Source: Linum tenue (Eukaryota > Streptophyta > Magnoliopsida > Malpighiales > Linaceae). From it: DNA of 64,000 bases. The first letter of the stretch is position 1; each line of letters begins with the position of its first letter. The position numbers and the translations under genes are program-made. Location of the stretch: the NCBI GenBank assembly GCA_946122785.1, contig CAMGYJ010000002.1:9608339-9672338 (forward strand), given 5' to 3'. Below the pieces are notes generated by a model. That model was not told the DNA's origin and made no database searches. It saw only the letters and a program-made list of their open reading frames with translations. This document shows, one piece after another, positions 11,001 to 19,345 of this stretch.

Positions 11001-11357
11001 ATGGCCCAGCACACGTACAGCCTGACCAAGGCGGCGGTCATCGCCATCGTGAAGTCGGCGGCGGCGGAGCTTTCGCACCACGGGGTGAGGGTGAACTGCA
11101 TCTCCCCGTTCGCCATCCCGACGGCGTTCGTGATGGAGGAGCTGCAGCACTACTACGCCGGGGAGAAGCCGGAGAGGATCATGGATATCGTGTACGCCAT
11201 GGGGACGCTGAAGGGGGCGAGGTGCGAGCCGGCCGACGTGGCGAACGCGGCAGTGTATCTGGCGTCGGAGGATGCCAAGTACGTTTCCGGGCATAATCTG
11301 GTGGTGGACGGTGGGTTTACGTCGTTCAAGACTCTGGGGTTGCCTGAAAGGAAGTAG
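2072..11357 (+). CDS. Short-chain dehydrogenase/reductase with N-terminal targeting exons (4 exons, 306 aa)
   Basis: Exons are 2072-2100, 2197-2292, 4637-4955 and 10881-11357. All have GT-AG borders and join in phase (921 nt with the TAG stop). Exons 1-2 give a Ser/Arg/Leu-rich N-terminus (MSRAIMGSSR, then NRGLLLRAPSPAAAKLLKHL) typical of a mitochondrial or plastid presequence. Exon 3 carries the classical SDR nucleotide-binding motif TGGANGIG, the acidic residue of IIADIN, and NNAGVSC. Exon 4 has the catalytic Ser region (TASVTGIMGG) and the YSLTK motif, ending VVDGGFTSFKTLGLPERK. The protein resembles the plant SDR group that includes the Arabidopsis AT4G03140/AT3G26760-type proteins, which oxidise or reduce small hydroxyl/keto compounds with NAD(P); the substrate is unknown. 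Intron 2 (2.3 kb) holds a hAT fossil. Intron 3 (5.9 kb) holds an intact antisense Copia. Coding exons look undamaged. Confidence 0.88.
2293..3726 (+). other. SDR intron 2, left part, with a dispersed repeat
   Basis: This is AT-rich intron sequence with no coding signal. From about 3040 to 3539 it resembles a segment of CYP79 intron 1 (about 16390-16800). Both copies share a run ending in TTATGAGTGT, a GG(T)GGAAAG step and a stretch of ACCC-rich words. The right end TTGTCATCTCTA looks like a hAT-type terminus. No matching left terminus was found. Confidence 0.45.
3727..4574 (+). mobile_element. hAT transposon fossil in SDR intron 2
   Basis: Inverted ends CGGCGGATCTAG (3727-3738) and CTGGATCCGCCG (4559-4570) bound about 850 bp. 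Near-identical flanks follow (AATCAT at 3721-3726 and 4575-4580, 6 of an expected 8 bp). Inside, about 4080-4255 on the plus strand reads as the C-terminal dimerisation region of hAT transposases: TATMERTF, a stop where Ser is expected, then KTNLRNKMLDEFLVDCL and FFEREYAID. The rest of the transposase is not recognisable, so this is a shortened, dead copy. Confidence 0.72.
4956..5649 (+). other. SDR intron 3 before the Copia insertion
   Basis: Non-coding AT-rich intron. It contains a diverged direct repeat of about 40 bp (near 5033-5075 and 5598-5640, both with ATTCA(C/T)AATT). I see no gene here. Confidence 0.5.
5655..5963 (-). repeat. 3' LTR of the intronic Copia
   Basis: 309 bp, identical by eye to the copy at 10516-10824. 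Its first residues on the element strand are TATTGGGCC. The gag-pol reading frame continues into it and stops at 5749-5751. The element's poly(A) signals would lie here. Confidence 0.95.
5749..10461 (-). CDS. Copia gag-pol polyprotein (1570 aa, uninterrupted)
   Basis: Starts at the ATG 55 bp inside the 5' LTR (MSGKNDDDGSKEASH). Rough order by residue: gag (1-260); zinc knuckle CTHCQRIGHLREAC (about 275); protease LIDSGCNEHIT (about 384), where Cys stands in the usual DSGA/DTGA position; integrase HHCC domain beginning WHARLGHPS (about 517); integrase core with HVDIWGG, ADNGHEF and GVVERKH; reverse transcriptase with FLHGDLDEEVYMEIPQGF (about 1104) and YVDD (about 1183); RNase H with AYCDSDWGG (about 1343) and SSAEAEYRAMA. 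The usual end, near SKLSVRDLHASACGG, does not stop. Translation runs across the polypurine tract and about 215 bp into the 3' LTR. All catalytic landmarks are present, so the element may be active. It lies antisense to the host SDR gene. Confidence 0.96.
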   Translation of the reverse strand: MSGKNDDDGSKEASHSSTIKTEEDLPSALQLHNSDSPGNMLVGEILTASNYGEWVIDMKDALIAKNKYGLVDGSIVKPTSPVERSAWLRCDAMVKGWLKTSMDKEIRSSIRFAETAAEIWADLRARFGQGSSSRAYELRRLIVLLQQEKHTVSAFYTRLRSLWEEAAAIAPSPVCTCGLCTCGVARRAREQQENARLYDFLMGLEDAFGPVRTQILAMKPPPNLAEAFNIVMHEEQQKAITQNRKVQPEAAVFVAKGETERGQRNVGELRSTGEQRERPRCTHCQRIGHLREACYELIGYPPRDKNGEKNGDRPPRRRNRGANEGSGREPKASQVEAEASPVPGFTLAQLDQLKQFFGYSGKPADDPSAHMAGIVSYDSEWLIDSGCNEHITMDESMLSRKEVPINGQPVRIPNGESIPVKHVGSVDLQTGFTLGRVLHVPEFRCNLVSVSRLTKDNHVALIFLDDFCVIQDLRSKKLIGKGELRDGLYYLRLFGPGRTQACAVQRRSLISESIWHARLGHPSFDKASCLSSLLSVKFTLNNGPCHPCARAKQTREPFRPSMIKTSACFELIHVDIWGGYRVASLSGAHYFLTIVDDYSRGVWVYLLRYKSDVGKCLMQFCSMVHTQFGYSVKRIQADNGHEFATDILKDYYAHMGILLQTSCTDTPQQNGVVERKHRHILDTARALRFQASLPVKFWGECILTAVYLINRLPTTATGKTPYEQLFGKPAKYQHLRVFGCLVYYKDTHARLDKFGERGRAGLFLGYATSQKGYRILDLSTQRLITSRDVQFHESIFPYQDGTTKLLHWIPRPPVPYIDDTPTATPLHDSDALSSSRPEVETGPAAEIDPTSPSSSAGPSGDSPGPISPSVPSSSTGPSGGSPGPTTSPSPCETTTSSGPSSSPRPSVERSPSPGPTTQPGSPVLRRSDRERRQPKHLAIYETDLPSHQSQGSNTNFVKYPIAAYVNYDNFKPTYRAFLAAQTRLDEPRFFYQAIRLACWREAMAREIAALEKNGTWSLVYLPPGKRAIASKWVFKIKFYPDGTIERYKARLVAKGYTQIEGLDFHDTFAPVAKLVTVRCLIAVAVSRGWHIHQLDVNNAFLHGDLDEEVYMEIPQGFRQPGDTRVCRLHKSIYGLRQASRNWYHKFTAALCEFGFRSSPADASLFVYRKGSTFVTALIYVDDVILAGNDLSFINQVKQFLDQRFTIKDLGVLRYFLGIELARTATGVSLSQRKYVLDILEDAGVQGTRPSAFPVEQNHHLTRSGGDPLPDPSLYRRLVGRLLYLTVTRPDITYAVNILSQFVTSPCQQHLDAAYRVLRYLKASPGQGLFFPTDNPLQLTAYCDSDWGGCEQTRRSTTGYFISLGGAPISWRTKKQRVVARSSAEAEYRAMASTVSEILWLRWLLSELGVPQTSPTPLHCDSQAAVHIANNPVFHERTKHVEMDCYFVRERVQSHDILPIKVRTELQLADLFTKGLGAERFHFLLSKLSVRDLHASACGGVLGREAAPEKMQKAVSNVDPQAHAVAHALAALTCSSWTPSPPCNRRNSCTLDDTCRIGYINSCKAIGHRKQ
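5964..5975 (-). other. Polypurine tract of the intronic Copia
   Basis: On the element strand the purine run GCGGGGGAG sits directly before the LTR start TATTGGG. This is the expected place for the plus-strand DNA primer. Confidence 0.7.
10504..10515 (-). other. Primer binding site of the intronic Copia
   Basis: The element-strand sequence TGGTATCAGAGC directly abuts the 5' LTR end. It is the standard complement of the initiator-Met tRNA 3' end. Confidence 0.9.
10516..10824 (-). repeat. 5' LTR of the intronic Copia
   Basis: 309 bp, identical by eye to 5655-5963. Its element-strand end TTAACA abuts the primer site. It should hold the promoter; a TATATA-like run (TTTATATACCC on the plus strand) lies near 10644. 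Confidence 0.95.
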
Positions 11358-11928
11358 CAAAGTTTGGGGAGGTAATAGTAATTAATCCCTATTTGGGACA
11401 ACTACTATATCATAACTGAAGTTTGGCGATTGGATCTCTATTTTTGTTCTGCTCTCACTTTCCTTGTGTATTTTTAACAGTGAATGTGTCGATTATCATG
11501 CGGGTATTTGATTGCACTCAAATTAATATTTGGATTTGGAGAGAGAACCCAAATTGATCTATGTGGAAGGGTATTTTCCGACTTGTAGTAGTAGTCAGAA
11601 TGCAAAGACAGTGGTCCCCGGAACTGGCGGAGGCGCATGCAATTCGTTTTGGGTTAAGGATGGAGAGAACCCATGGATTCCGGCTAGGAGAGGAGAGATC
11701 AAGACTGGTTGTCTGCTTGTGATTCAGAATATAGGAAAATGAGGACTCGACGGAGAAGGAGATCAGTGACGTTTGTCGCGAAATTCGGGAAGAAGCAAAT
11801 CAGATGGGCCAAATGCGCTTTATGCATGCGGGCCGAGATTGCAACAGGCTAGTCCACTTAATGGCACATACCAGATGTCATTGGGATTTGGGAAGATGAG
11901 GAAGTTTGGACCTAGACCCCATTTTTTT
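11358..11928 (+). other. 3' flank of the SDR gene
   Basis: Probably 3' UTR followed by intergenic DNA. Short ORFs here show no recognisable product. I see nothing else. Confidence 0.4.
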
Positions 11929-12178
11929 CCTAAATCGTTAAATGTCGCTCTTAAAATTGCTAACGTCGCCCTAACTCTAATAATAAATGACTTATATACC
12001 CCAATAAAATTTCAAAATTTAAACAAACCAAACAATCCCTAACCCCTCAAACTGAACCTCTCAGCTGTCTTCTTCGTGAATCCTTCTCGACGCACCAGTT
12101 CATCGGCGTCTTTTCCGCCGTCGTCGTCGCCCGTTCTCTAACGAAATTTCCAAAAAAACGCTCAACCTAAGGCAAGTT

Positions 12179-12285
12179 ACGGTTGGTCCATGGTGCAACC
12201 GCAACTCACTTGAGGTTGGTCCATGGAGCAACCGCAAGTGAGCTGCGGTTGGCCCATGGTGCAACCGCAAATGAGCTACGGTTCC
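12179..12285. repeat. Tandem repeat, ~32 bp x 3
   Basis: Three units of the form GGTTGG(T/C)CCATGG(T/A)GCAACC plus GCAA(C/G/A)T(C/G)A(C/G). Each contains the palindrome CCATGG, and GGTTG is mirrored by CAACC, so each can fold into a hairpin. Confidence 0.85.
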
Positions 12286-12545
12286 CTTTTTTTGTTTTTT
12301 TTTTCAATTTTTTGAGTGAACTTTACCGATTCAGAGTCGCTAGTCATGCTCCAGACATCATATCGACGATTCCAACTCCAGAATGACGATGATGGATTCA
12401 CTCTTTTGAATAATGTTTTATTTTCTTTACTAAGTTGTGTTTGTTTGCTAAAGGAAGAGTAAAGAAGCTAAAAGGTTAAATTTGTAACTTTAATGTTTTT
12501 GGGTATGCCTACTATGATATGCATGTCACCGTGACATGGACTTTT

Positions 12546-12905
12546 CGGTCGACCTAATCCTGAAGGCGGTCGACCGAATTGAGTAATTTGGACAGCACGA
12601 GAAAGCATTGCGGTCGACCGCAAATACCACCTGGTCGACCGCTCATAGTTTAAGTTGTAATTTTTGGTCGACCAGAATAAAACCTCGGTCGGCCATTTCG
12701 TTGGCGTCAGAAACAACATGGTCGACCGTAAAGGTATGTAGGTCGACTACTTGATGGCAGTCATTAACAACATGGTCGACCAGATAAAGAAAAAGGTCGA
12801 CCAGATAGAAGATAAGTGTTCTATCAATTTGTCCGATCATTTGACTTAAAATGAAGATCAAGTGTTGGTTTCGAGGTCGACCTAATCCAGTACGAGGTCG
12901 ACCGA
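12546..12905. repeat. Cluster of GTCGAC palindromes (left of ORF)
   Basis: About eleven GTCGAC sites in 360 bp, most in the longer palindrome GGTCGACC, at spacings of about 15-50 bp. One variant GGTCGGCC occurs near 12687. Five more lie at 13743-13868 on the other side of the ORF. Confidence 0.85.
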
Positions 12906-13153
12906 ATACAAGAAAGTCAACCTATGCCTTGTGTCTTTTTTGCTTATGTATGTCGATTTGTGTGGTTCTTTTGCTCGTATAAATTATGTTTCAAACCATC
13001 ATAACTAATCATAAATAATGATAACAACAACTAAACAAACTAACAAGAAATACAATAAAACAGAAATCATAATTGTTCACACATAAAAAAAAACTAAAAA
13101 AACAACATAATAACAATCAACTCAGTCCCACACAATCTAAAATCTTCGAGTTC

Positions 13154-13756
13154 CTACTCATGTCCCCTCTCTCCCTCATCCACATTTTCTTCATTGGTGT
13201 TGCTAACATGATGGTGGTCGGATGTGGTGGGATGCATGTATCTTCCGCTGAAAGATCGCCACTCATCTCGCAGCTCATTCACGGTCACCTGCATTGTGCT
13301 CATCTGGGCGGTCATTTGCCCCATGTAGTCGTACATGCTAGTCATCTGGCTGGACACCTGGCCCATGTACTCGTACATGTCATCCATGCGCTCCCACACA
13401 CGCTCTAAGGTGACCGGTGGAGTTGAACTATGTGCCTCCGTCATTGGCTCGTCTCCAGCTCCTTCGTCACCATCACCATAATCATCCTCATCATCATTAT
13501 CACCACCTCCATGGGCACCATGACCATTGTTTATTCGGACATACTCACCATTACGCAGCTCAAAGCCCATCTTTTTCAGAGATGAAACAGTATAGAACTC
13601 ATGCCTTGAGATTTTTAACCCCACCTCACCACTTAAATCCACACGAAAATGCTGAAATACCAAAGTCAGGATCATCCCATAGGGAAGATTCCTGTTTGAA
13701 CTCTCTGCAACAGTAAGCATGTGGTTGAAGATCAAGTATTTGGGTCGACCTTTCAT
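13154..13756 (-). CDS. Plant-transposon-associated protein, C-terminal part (200 aa)
   Basis: The frame opens with LPYGMILTLVFQHFRVDLSG, a signature of the 'putative plant transposon protein' domain seen in many retro- and Mutator-type ORFs. An acidic/Gly run follows, then a region with repeated DDMYEYMGQVSSQMTS / SMYDYMGQMTAQMST heptad-like units that could form a coiled coil. The usual N-terminal half of such proteins is absent: upstream sequence is filled with GTCGAC repeats. It is therefore probably a remnant or captured piece. Function unknown. Confidence 0.5.
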   Translation of the reverse strand: MKGRPKYLIFNHMLTVAESSNRNLPYGMILTLVFQHFRVDLSGEVGLKISRHEFYTVSSLKKMGFELRNGEYVRINNGHGAHGGGDNDDEDDYGDGDEGAGDEPMTEAHSSTPPVTLERVWERMDDMYEYMGQVSSQMTSMYDYMGQMTAQMSTMQVTVNELRDEWRSFSGRYMHPTTSDHHHVSNTNEENVDEGERGHE

Positions 13757-13868
13757 TCGGTTAGACCACCAAAGAGGTCGACCATATTATATAAGAGGTC
13801 GACCGCGTCTCGGAACCTCACATATATGAATTAGTCAATTCGGTCGACCGCCTTTTGGATTAGGTCGA
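13743..13868. repeat. Cluster of GTCGAC palindromes (right of ORF)
   Basis: Five GTCGAC sites in 126 bp, again mostly as GGTCGACC. They mirror the cluster left of the ORF. Confidence 0.85.
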
Positions 13869-13978
13869 CCGTAGCAAAATCCAATGTTTTTTAGGGCGAC
13901 ATTTAGCAATTTTAAGGGCGACCTTTAGCAACTCCCTTTTTTTATTCCTTTGTTAGCTGAGGATTGTAATCCCATAAA

Positions 13979-15071
13979 TAGAGGTTGTGATCCCATCCAT
14001 CCATCAATCTAATTTAATTATTTTGTTTAAATATCCAACTAATCCAATATATTTGAACCAATTCAACGAGAAAAAAATATATTTGAACCAAATTCAATTG
14101 GACTGGTGGATTCATAAATTAATACATGGATTCAAATGACAAATTATGATTTAGCACTTATAGTTTTTATATTTTGGTACCTAGAATTTATTTTAGGCGA
14201 AATTTATTATTGGAAAATTATATTTTGGTATCTAAATTTTTTATTATGACATTTTAGTACCTAAACTTTTCAAAATTTACAAAATGGTCCAAGGCTTGGA
14301 TGTCATACTCATATATATGGATTGATGGATCAATACCAACAGGGGCGGACCCATGGGACGCCGCTAAATTTTGAAGAAATAATTATCCAACCCCCGGTGA
14401 TAATTTACATATGGACAAAAAAGTTATAATTGATAATGGGGACACCCCTGAAATTTGGAAAAGTGATTATCCTACTCTCATTTTTTAGTTTGTGTATGTG
14501 AATATATAAGTGGTAGTTTGGGTAATTCGAACATATGGCACTACTATTATTAATAAATATAATTTCCATTAGGTTACAACTCATTTGTTGTTCGATTTTA
14601 ACAGTGTAATAGTAAAATGACATTCCCTATCTCTAATCGTTTTCAAAACATAACAACTAAACCAATTTCAAGCTACCCTTAATTTTTATTAATTTTATGG
14701 TTGTAACTTGTAAGTGTTAAAAGAGTCTTTTTCAACTTTAGGGTACATCAATAACAATTTAAGAATCGAATATGCGTCAGTTCGTGAATGATTGTTTCGT
14801 ATGACATACAAAGACAATTTTTTTTAGCAGTGTAGACACCAAGGGTATTCTATAATTATTTCCGAATATGAAAACACTTCGTGAATTTTTTTTAACTTCG
14901 TACCAGTCAGGTATTTTCTTATTTAAGAATTATTTATTTTATTTTTTAAAAGAGGACACCCCTATGTAAAATTCCTGGGTCCGCCACTGTCCACCAATCC
15001 ATTGAATCCAATCTAGTTAATCCATGTACCTACAAATCCAATTCATGAATCCAATCTATTTGCCACCTCTA
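13979..15071. mobile_element. hAT-type element with exact 8-bp target duplication, itself split by another hAT
   Basis: The ends TAGAGGTTG and its counterpart CCACCTCTA are flanked by exact CCCATAAA copies (13971-13978 and 15072-15079). The subterminal regions are filled with AATCCA/TCCAT words. About 650 bp in the middle is a second insertion (14340-14989). No coding capacity. Confidence 0.8.
14340..14989. mobile_element. Nested hAT-type MITE (CAGGGGCGGACCC family)
   Basis: Left end CAGGGGCGGACCCA; right end TGGGTCCGCCACTG. The flanking 8-mers AATACCAA and TCCACCAA share 5 bp, consistent with an old target duplication. The interior resembles the outer element at 51178-53089 (blocks around GATTATCC, TATTAATAAA and ACACCCCTATGTAAAATTCC). 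Confidence 0.75.
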
Positions 15072-15176
15072 CCCATAAACCAAGTGTGAATGAAATGAAC
15101 ATCAGAATATCCAGATTTGATTATAAAAAAAACAAAAGTGATACTACCTAAAATTGACCCATAATACATAGGATTT

Positions 15177-15231
15177 GGACAATACCCAAATTGTAAAAAA
15201 AAAAAAAAAAAAAGGACAATACCCAAATTGT
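15177..15231 (+). repeat. Bare poly(A) insertion with an 18-bp target duplication
   Basis: Nineteen A residues (15195-15213) lie between two perfect 18-bp copies of GGACAATACCCAAATTGT (15177-15194 and 15214-15231). This is the signature of a target-primed reverse transcription event in which only the poly(A) tail was copied. Confidence 0.85.
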
Positions 15232-15505
15232 GCAGTACGAGGAAAGAAGAAAAGGTTTCTTTGGCTCACTCTTGCATCAAGTAGGGCTTTCAATTGTTTT
15301 GCCAAGGGCATGCACCATATCTAACTAGCTAGCAGATTTGGGCACTGCAGACTGCTCCATAAGAAGAAAGCTGATGAGTTTGGACAACGTCAATGCATGT
15401 GATTCCACTAGCGAATTAATACCATGATAACTACTGCTTCCGAATGTTAGGTAAACAAAGAATAAACATCCCTTTTTCACGTGCAAGTATCAATCACCCA
15501 ACTAC

Positions 15506-15516
15506 TATATATATTA
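15506..15516 (+). promoter_or_regulatory. TATA box of the CYP79 gene
   Basis: The TATATATATTA run lies about 85-95 bp upstream of the CYP79 ATG, a normal distance for a short 5' UTR. No other recognised element was identified in 15232-15599. Confidence 0.6.
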
Positions 15517-15599
15517 TCAGCCCAAAGCAAAGAAGTAGCTAACTAACTAAGTTGCTACATACTCGCTACTCAATAAAACTCCAACCTTCGCCGGCGGCC

Positions 15600-17990
15600 A
15601 TGTCGATAGTCTATCCCGGCGAAGCATCCGCCGCCGTAATCATACCATCCCTCCTCGTCACATTCCTCATCATCTCCATAACCCTATCGAAACTCATCAA
15701 GAACACACGAGCCGCCGCCTCCAAGCTCCCGCCACTCCCTCCGAGCCCGTCACCATCATGGCCCCTCGTCGGAAACCTCCCGGCGATCATAATCCACAAA
15801 AAGCCAATGTTCCGGTGGGTCCACAAGTTGATGAAGGACATGAACACCGACATCTGCCTCATCCGGCTCCCCGGCGGCGCCAACCTGGTCCCCGTCCTCG
15901 ACCCCGCCATCGCCAGGGAGATGCTGAGGAAGCAGGACGCCACCTTCGCCGACCGCTCCATCTCCTTCGGCAGCCACGCCGTGAGCGGCGGATACGTCAC
16001 CACCGCCGCCGTCCCCTACAACGACCAGTGGCGCAAAATGCGGAAGGTGTTCACCTCCGAGATAGTTTCCCCCGCCAGGCACGTGTGGCTGCAAGAAAAG
16101 CGGGACGAGGAGGCCGACAACCTCGTCTTCTACGTCCACAGCCGCTGCATGGCGGGGAAGAGCGTCGACCTTAGGGTCGCCACGCGACATTACTGCGGCA
16201 ACGTCATGAGGAAGATCATGTTTGGGCGGAGGTATATGTTGATGAGTTGTTGACCATAGTAGTTAATCGTTGCGAATTATCAATGTTATTTATTAGGATA
16301 ATGACATAAAATAGTTTTTTGTAAATTCAAACTCAATCAAACGAGTGCGTTCATTAAGAAAATCGGGTAAACTATTTACTATGTTTTAAAAGTGAAAATA
16401 GTATACAATTCAATCCAACGAGTATGGGTTTTCACAAACATAACACTCGTATTATAAAGGTTATCGAAATTTTTCCTACACATATATATCTTTATAAAAA
16501 CTAGTTACATTCATAAATTATTCATATATATCATTAGGTTTATATTGTCATGAACACTAATATACTATCTATAAATTATTCATGTTGTGTTGATTATAGA
16601 TAACATGACCTCGTTTTGTTTTATGAGTGTCAATCTGGTGGAAAGTGGATTGGATTTTGGCAAGACCAAAACCCTACCCTACCTGCTAATTTTAAAAGCG
16701 GACAAAACGCACACCCAATATCTATCCGCATTGAATTTTATCCAGTTTGAACTAACTAAATTAGTTACTCGTGAATTTTGGTTCAATTGTGATTAGTATT
16801 TATCAATGTTGATAATTTAGCAGTAATTATTAATAAATATTGCAAATTTATGATAATTACATGACATTACTGATCAATACATTCATAGGTTTTTCGGCGA
16901 GCCCACTGCGGACGGTGGGCCCGGAAAGATGGAAGTCAAACACGTGGAGGCCGTGTTCACGGCGTTAAAGTACCTGTATTGGTCGTGTTTATCGGATTTC
17001 TTCCCGTGTTTGTGGGGATGGAACGTCGACGGAAAGGAGAAAATTATCAATGAAGCCAACGAGACCATTCGAGGCTACCAAGACCCTATCATCGACGCGA
17101 GGATCCAGGAGTGGAGGAATAACGGAGGGAAGACGGAAATGGACGACCTACTTGACGTCTTCATCACCGTCAAGGACGAACAAGGGAAACCCTTGCTCAC
17201 TCCCCACGAAATCAAGAGCCAAGCTACGGTATATATAATATTCTCAAACCCAGTGTACCCTATGATATTGAGCCGAATTAATTTGATGCGCGTCAAAATG
17301 TAACATGATGATATATTCTAACTTTGAAACACACTGCCATGCATGCAGGAGATAATGATGGCGTCCATAGACAACCCATCGAACGCGGTGGAATGGGCAA
17401 TGGCCGAGCTGATCAACCGACCGGACCTCATGGCGAAGGCCACGGAGGAAATCGATCGAGTTGTTGGGAAAGATTCGAGACTGGTCCAGGAATCGGACAT
17501 CGGGAGGCTGAACTACGTGAAAGCATGCGCCAGGGAGGCGTTCCGGCTCCACCCGTTGGCACCATTCAACGCCCCACACGTGGCGACCCAGGACACCACC
17601 GTGGGCGGCTACTTCATCCCCAAGGGCAGCCACGCCCTCCTCAGCCGCTACGGCCTCGGTCGGAACCCGAAGGTTTGGCCCGACCCGCTCAGGTTCGACC
17701 CGGAGCGGCACCTCGAAAACGACGGCGGCGTCGATGAGGTGGCCCTCGTGGAGAAGGAGCTGAGGTTCATATCGTTTAGCACCGGCCGGCGAGGTTGCGT
17801 GGCGACGGTGCTCGGGACTTGTATGACCACCATGCTGCTCGCCAGGCTGCTGCAGTGCTTCGCGTGGACGCCGGTGGGGGGAAATAAGACCGTTGACCTG
17901 AGTGAAGCTGAGGATGGGCTCTCACTGGCCACGCCGCTCATGGCATTACCTAAGACGCGTTTAGCTCGCCACTTATATCCTGTTGTGTAA
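15600..17990 (+). CDS. CYP79: CYP79-family cytochrome P450, amino-acid N-monooxygenase (3 exons, 537 aa)
   Basis: Exons 15600-16231, 16889-17228 and 17349-17990; all borders are GT-AG and join in phase. The ATG at 15600 ([10 protein letters not shown]) is followed by a hydrophobic anchor ([19 protein letters not shown]) and the proline hinge [19 protein letters not shown], typical of ER-bound plant P450s. The C-helix WRKMRK is present. The I-helix reads [10 protein letters not shown], a CYP79 hallmark replacing the usual AGTDT. Also seen are the ExxR motif EAFR, FDPERH and the heme loop [10 protein letters not shown] with Ala after the Cys-x position, as in CYP79s. CYP79 enzymes convert an amino acid to its aldoxime, the first step to cyanogenic glucosides, glucosinolates or volatile oximes. 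A Val/Ile (CYP79D-type) substrate is a guess. Exons are GC-rich against AT-rich introns. Intron 1 carries a dispersed repeat. Confidence 0.95.
16390..16800 (+). repeat. Dispersed repeat in CYP79 intron 1
   Basis: Similar block by block to about 3040-3539 in SDR intron 2. Shared words include ACATTCATAAATTATTC, TTAGGTT(C/T)ATATTGTCAT and TGAGTGT...GGTGGAAAG, ending near GGTTCAATTG. Probably a non-autonomous DNA element; its termini were not resolved. Confidence 0.55.
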
Positions 17991-18182
17991 CAATATGAAT
18001 TCTCTCTTGTAAAAACGTTTCGTGTAGTCTCTCTTCTGTACCATCCGGTTGAATCTCATGTATAACATTTCCGTATTATATTAAAGAACTAAAGGGTTAA
18101 TTAGGGTAAGCTAATGCCCACCCTTTATTAATTATGTTAAAGTTATCAAATAATTGTTTCGTCCGAGCCTGCCAGCGGCAAT

Positions 18183-18608
18183 TAGTGATGGCAATAGGGC
18201 GGGCGGTACCTCAATTCTTATGCCCCGCACTACGCTACTACGGGTTGGGGCGGGTAAAACCCATGCGGGTACGGGGAGGGGCGAGTCGACCCACTCTTAC
18301 ATGTTATTCAAAAAAAATACAAGTAAATTTTACTTTTTACAATAAAATGTAGGGAAAACACTTTAAGAATGAAAAATATTGATAATAGAATGGATAATTG
18401 AGCCTAACTAGTTGAAGAAAAGTCAAAATATGAGAAATATGTATAGATATTGTAAGAAATTGAGATAAAATGAGTCTACAACGGGGCGGGGCGGGTTGGA
18501 AGTAGATACCCATGCCCCGCCCCACGCTACTGCGGGTCGGGTAATACCCGCCCCATCGCGGGTCAGGTCGGGTAATACCCGCGGGGCGGGTTGAAATTGC
18601 CATCACTA
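18183..18608. mobile_element. hAT-type MITE with exact 8-bp target duplication
   Basis: Ends TAGTGATGGCAA and TTGCCATCACTA; exact flanks GCGGCAAT at 18175-18182 and 18609-18616. Both subterminal regions are packed with CGGGGCGGG / CCCGCCCC words around an AT-rich centre. Confidence 0.9.
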
Positions 18609-18783
18609 GCGGCAATGAAGACTATGTCTGATCCAGCGGCGAAGTTCCCGGAAGTAGAGATTATGAGTGATCGTTTAACCCATCGCGCGTAAATTGTAAG
18701 AACTAGAAACAAAAGAGAACAAGATTAGAGTTTTTATTCTTTATTGACTGATTAAAACCTAGAAACAATTGAGCACTTCTATT

Positions 18784-19001
18784 ATGCTATATAGTATTGG
18801 TGCTTTAATGTACAACTTGAAGTTGTACCATAACATTAAATATATAAGTTTAGGTTGTACCATAAAGTAATTTGTATAATTATGTTATGGTACAACTTTA
18901 CAACTTGAAGTTGTACCATCACATAAGTTGTACCATAAAAGAATTTGTACAAAAGTTGTACCATAAAAATAAAAACCTATAGCACCAATACTATATAGCA
19001 T
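18784..19001. mobile_element. Short MITE with perfect 21-bp inverted ends
   Basis: The left end 18784-18804 (beginning ATGCTATATAGTATTGG) is the exact inverted copy of 18981-19001. The interior contains five copies of TTGTACCAT or its complement. No clear target duplication. Superfamily unknown. Confidence 0.75.
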
Positions 19002-19345
19002 TGTAAAATTCCTCGAAACAATTGAGTTAGTATTGATATTTTTCATTTCCTTCCCGACAAGTCACACATGACTAAGACACATTATGTTACGTTTTGTGTA
19101 CTAATTAGGAGAGCTGATCCATGTCTTCTTGTGGCACTCAATAGCAGCTGCAGCATTTTAGCTACATTTGAAGATCTTATTCATGAAAATCATTTACTTT
19201 GTATATTGTTCGTAGGACAATATTCTTTCTCTGCTTCCCCTGCTACGAAGACCTATTTTAACATACATTGTTCTCGCATCCATCCTTTCCTAACTCGGTT
19301 AGACATTTTATGTCATATTTGCGTTTATGAAATATTTGACAAAAC

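Larger units (their letters stand above)
11929..13936. mobile_element. Mutator-like element with ~45-bp inverted ends, carrying a plant-transposon ORF and GTCGAC arrays
   Basis: The left end (about 11936-11980) and the reverse complement of the right end (about 13890-13932) match over roughly 40-45 bp. Both contain TTAAAATTGCTAA flanked by GTCGC(C/T)C and GTCGCCCTAA. T-rich flanks blur the target duplication, so the exact ends are uncertain. The element carries a 200-aa minus-strand ORF, a three-unit tandem repeat at the left and two clusters of GTCGAC palindromes around the ORF. Long inverted ends suggest the Mutator superfamily; no transposase was seen. Confidence 0.6.

Noticed and set aside
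12183..13868. CRISPR-like repeat array
   Set aside because: The GTCGAC palindromes are 6-8 bp with irregular spacing and the genome is eukaryotic; there are no cas genes.
15756..16190. Overlapping ORFs opposite and out of frame with CYP79 exon 1
   Set aside because: High GC creates open shadow frames; only the CYP79 frame has protein similarity and splice continuity.
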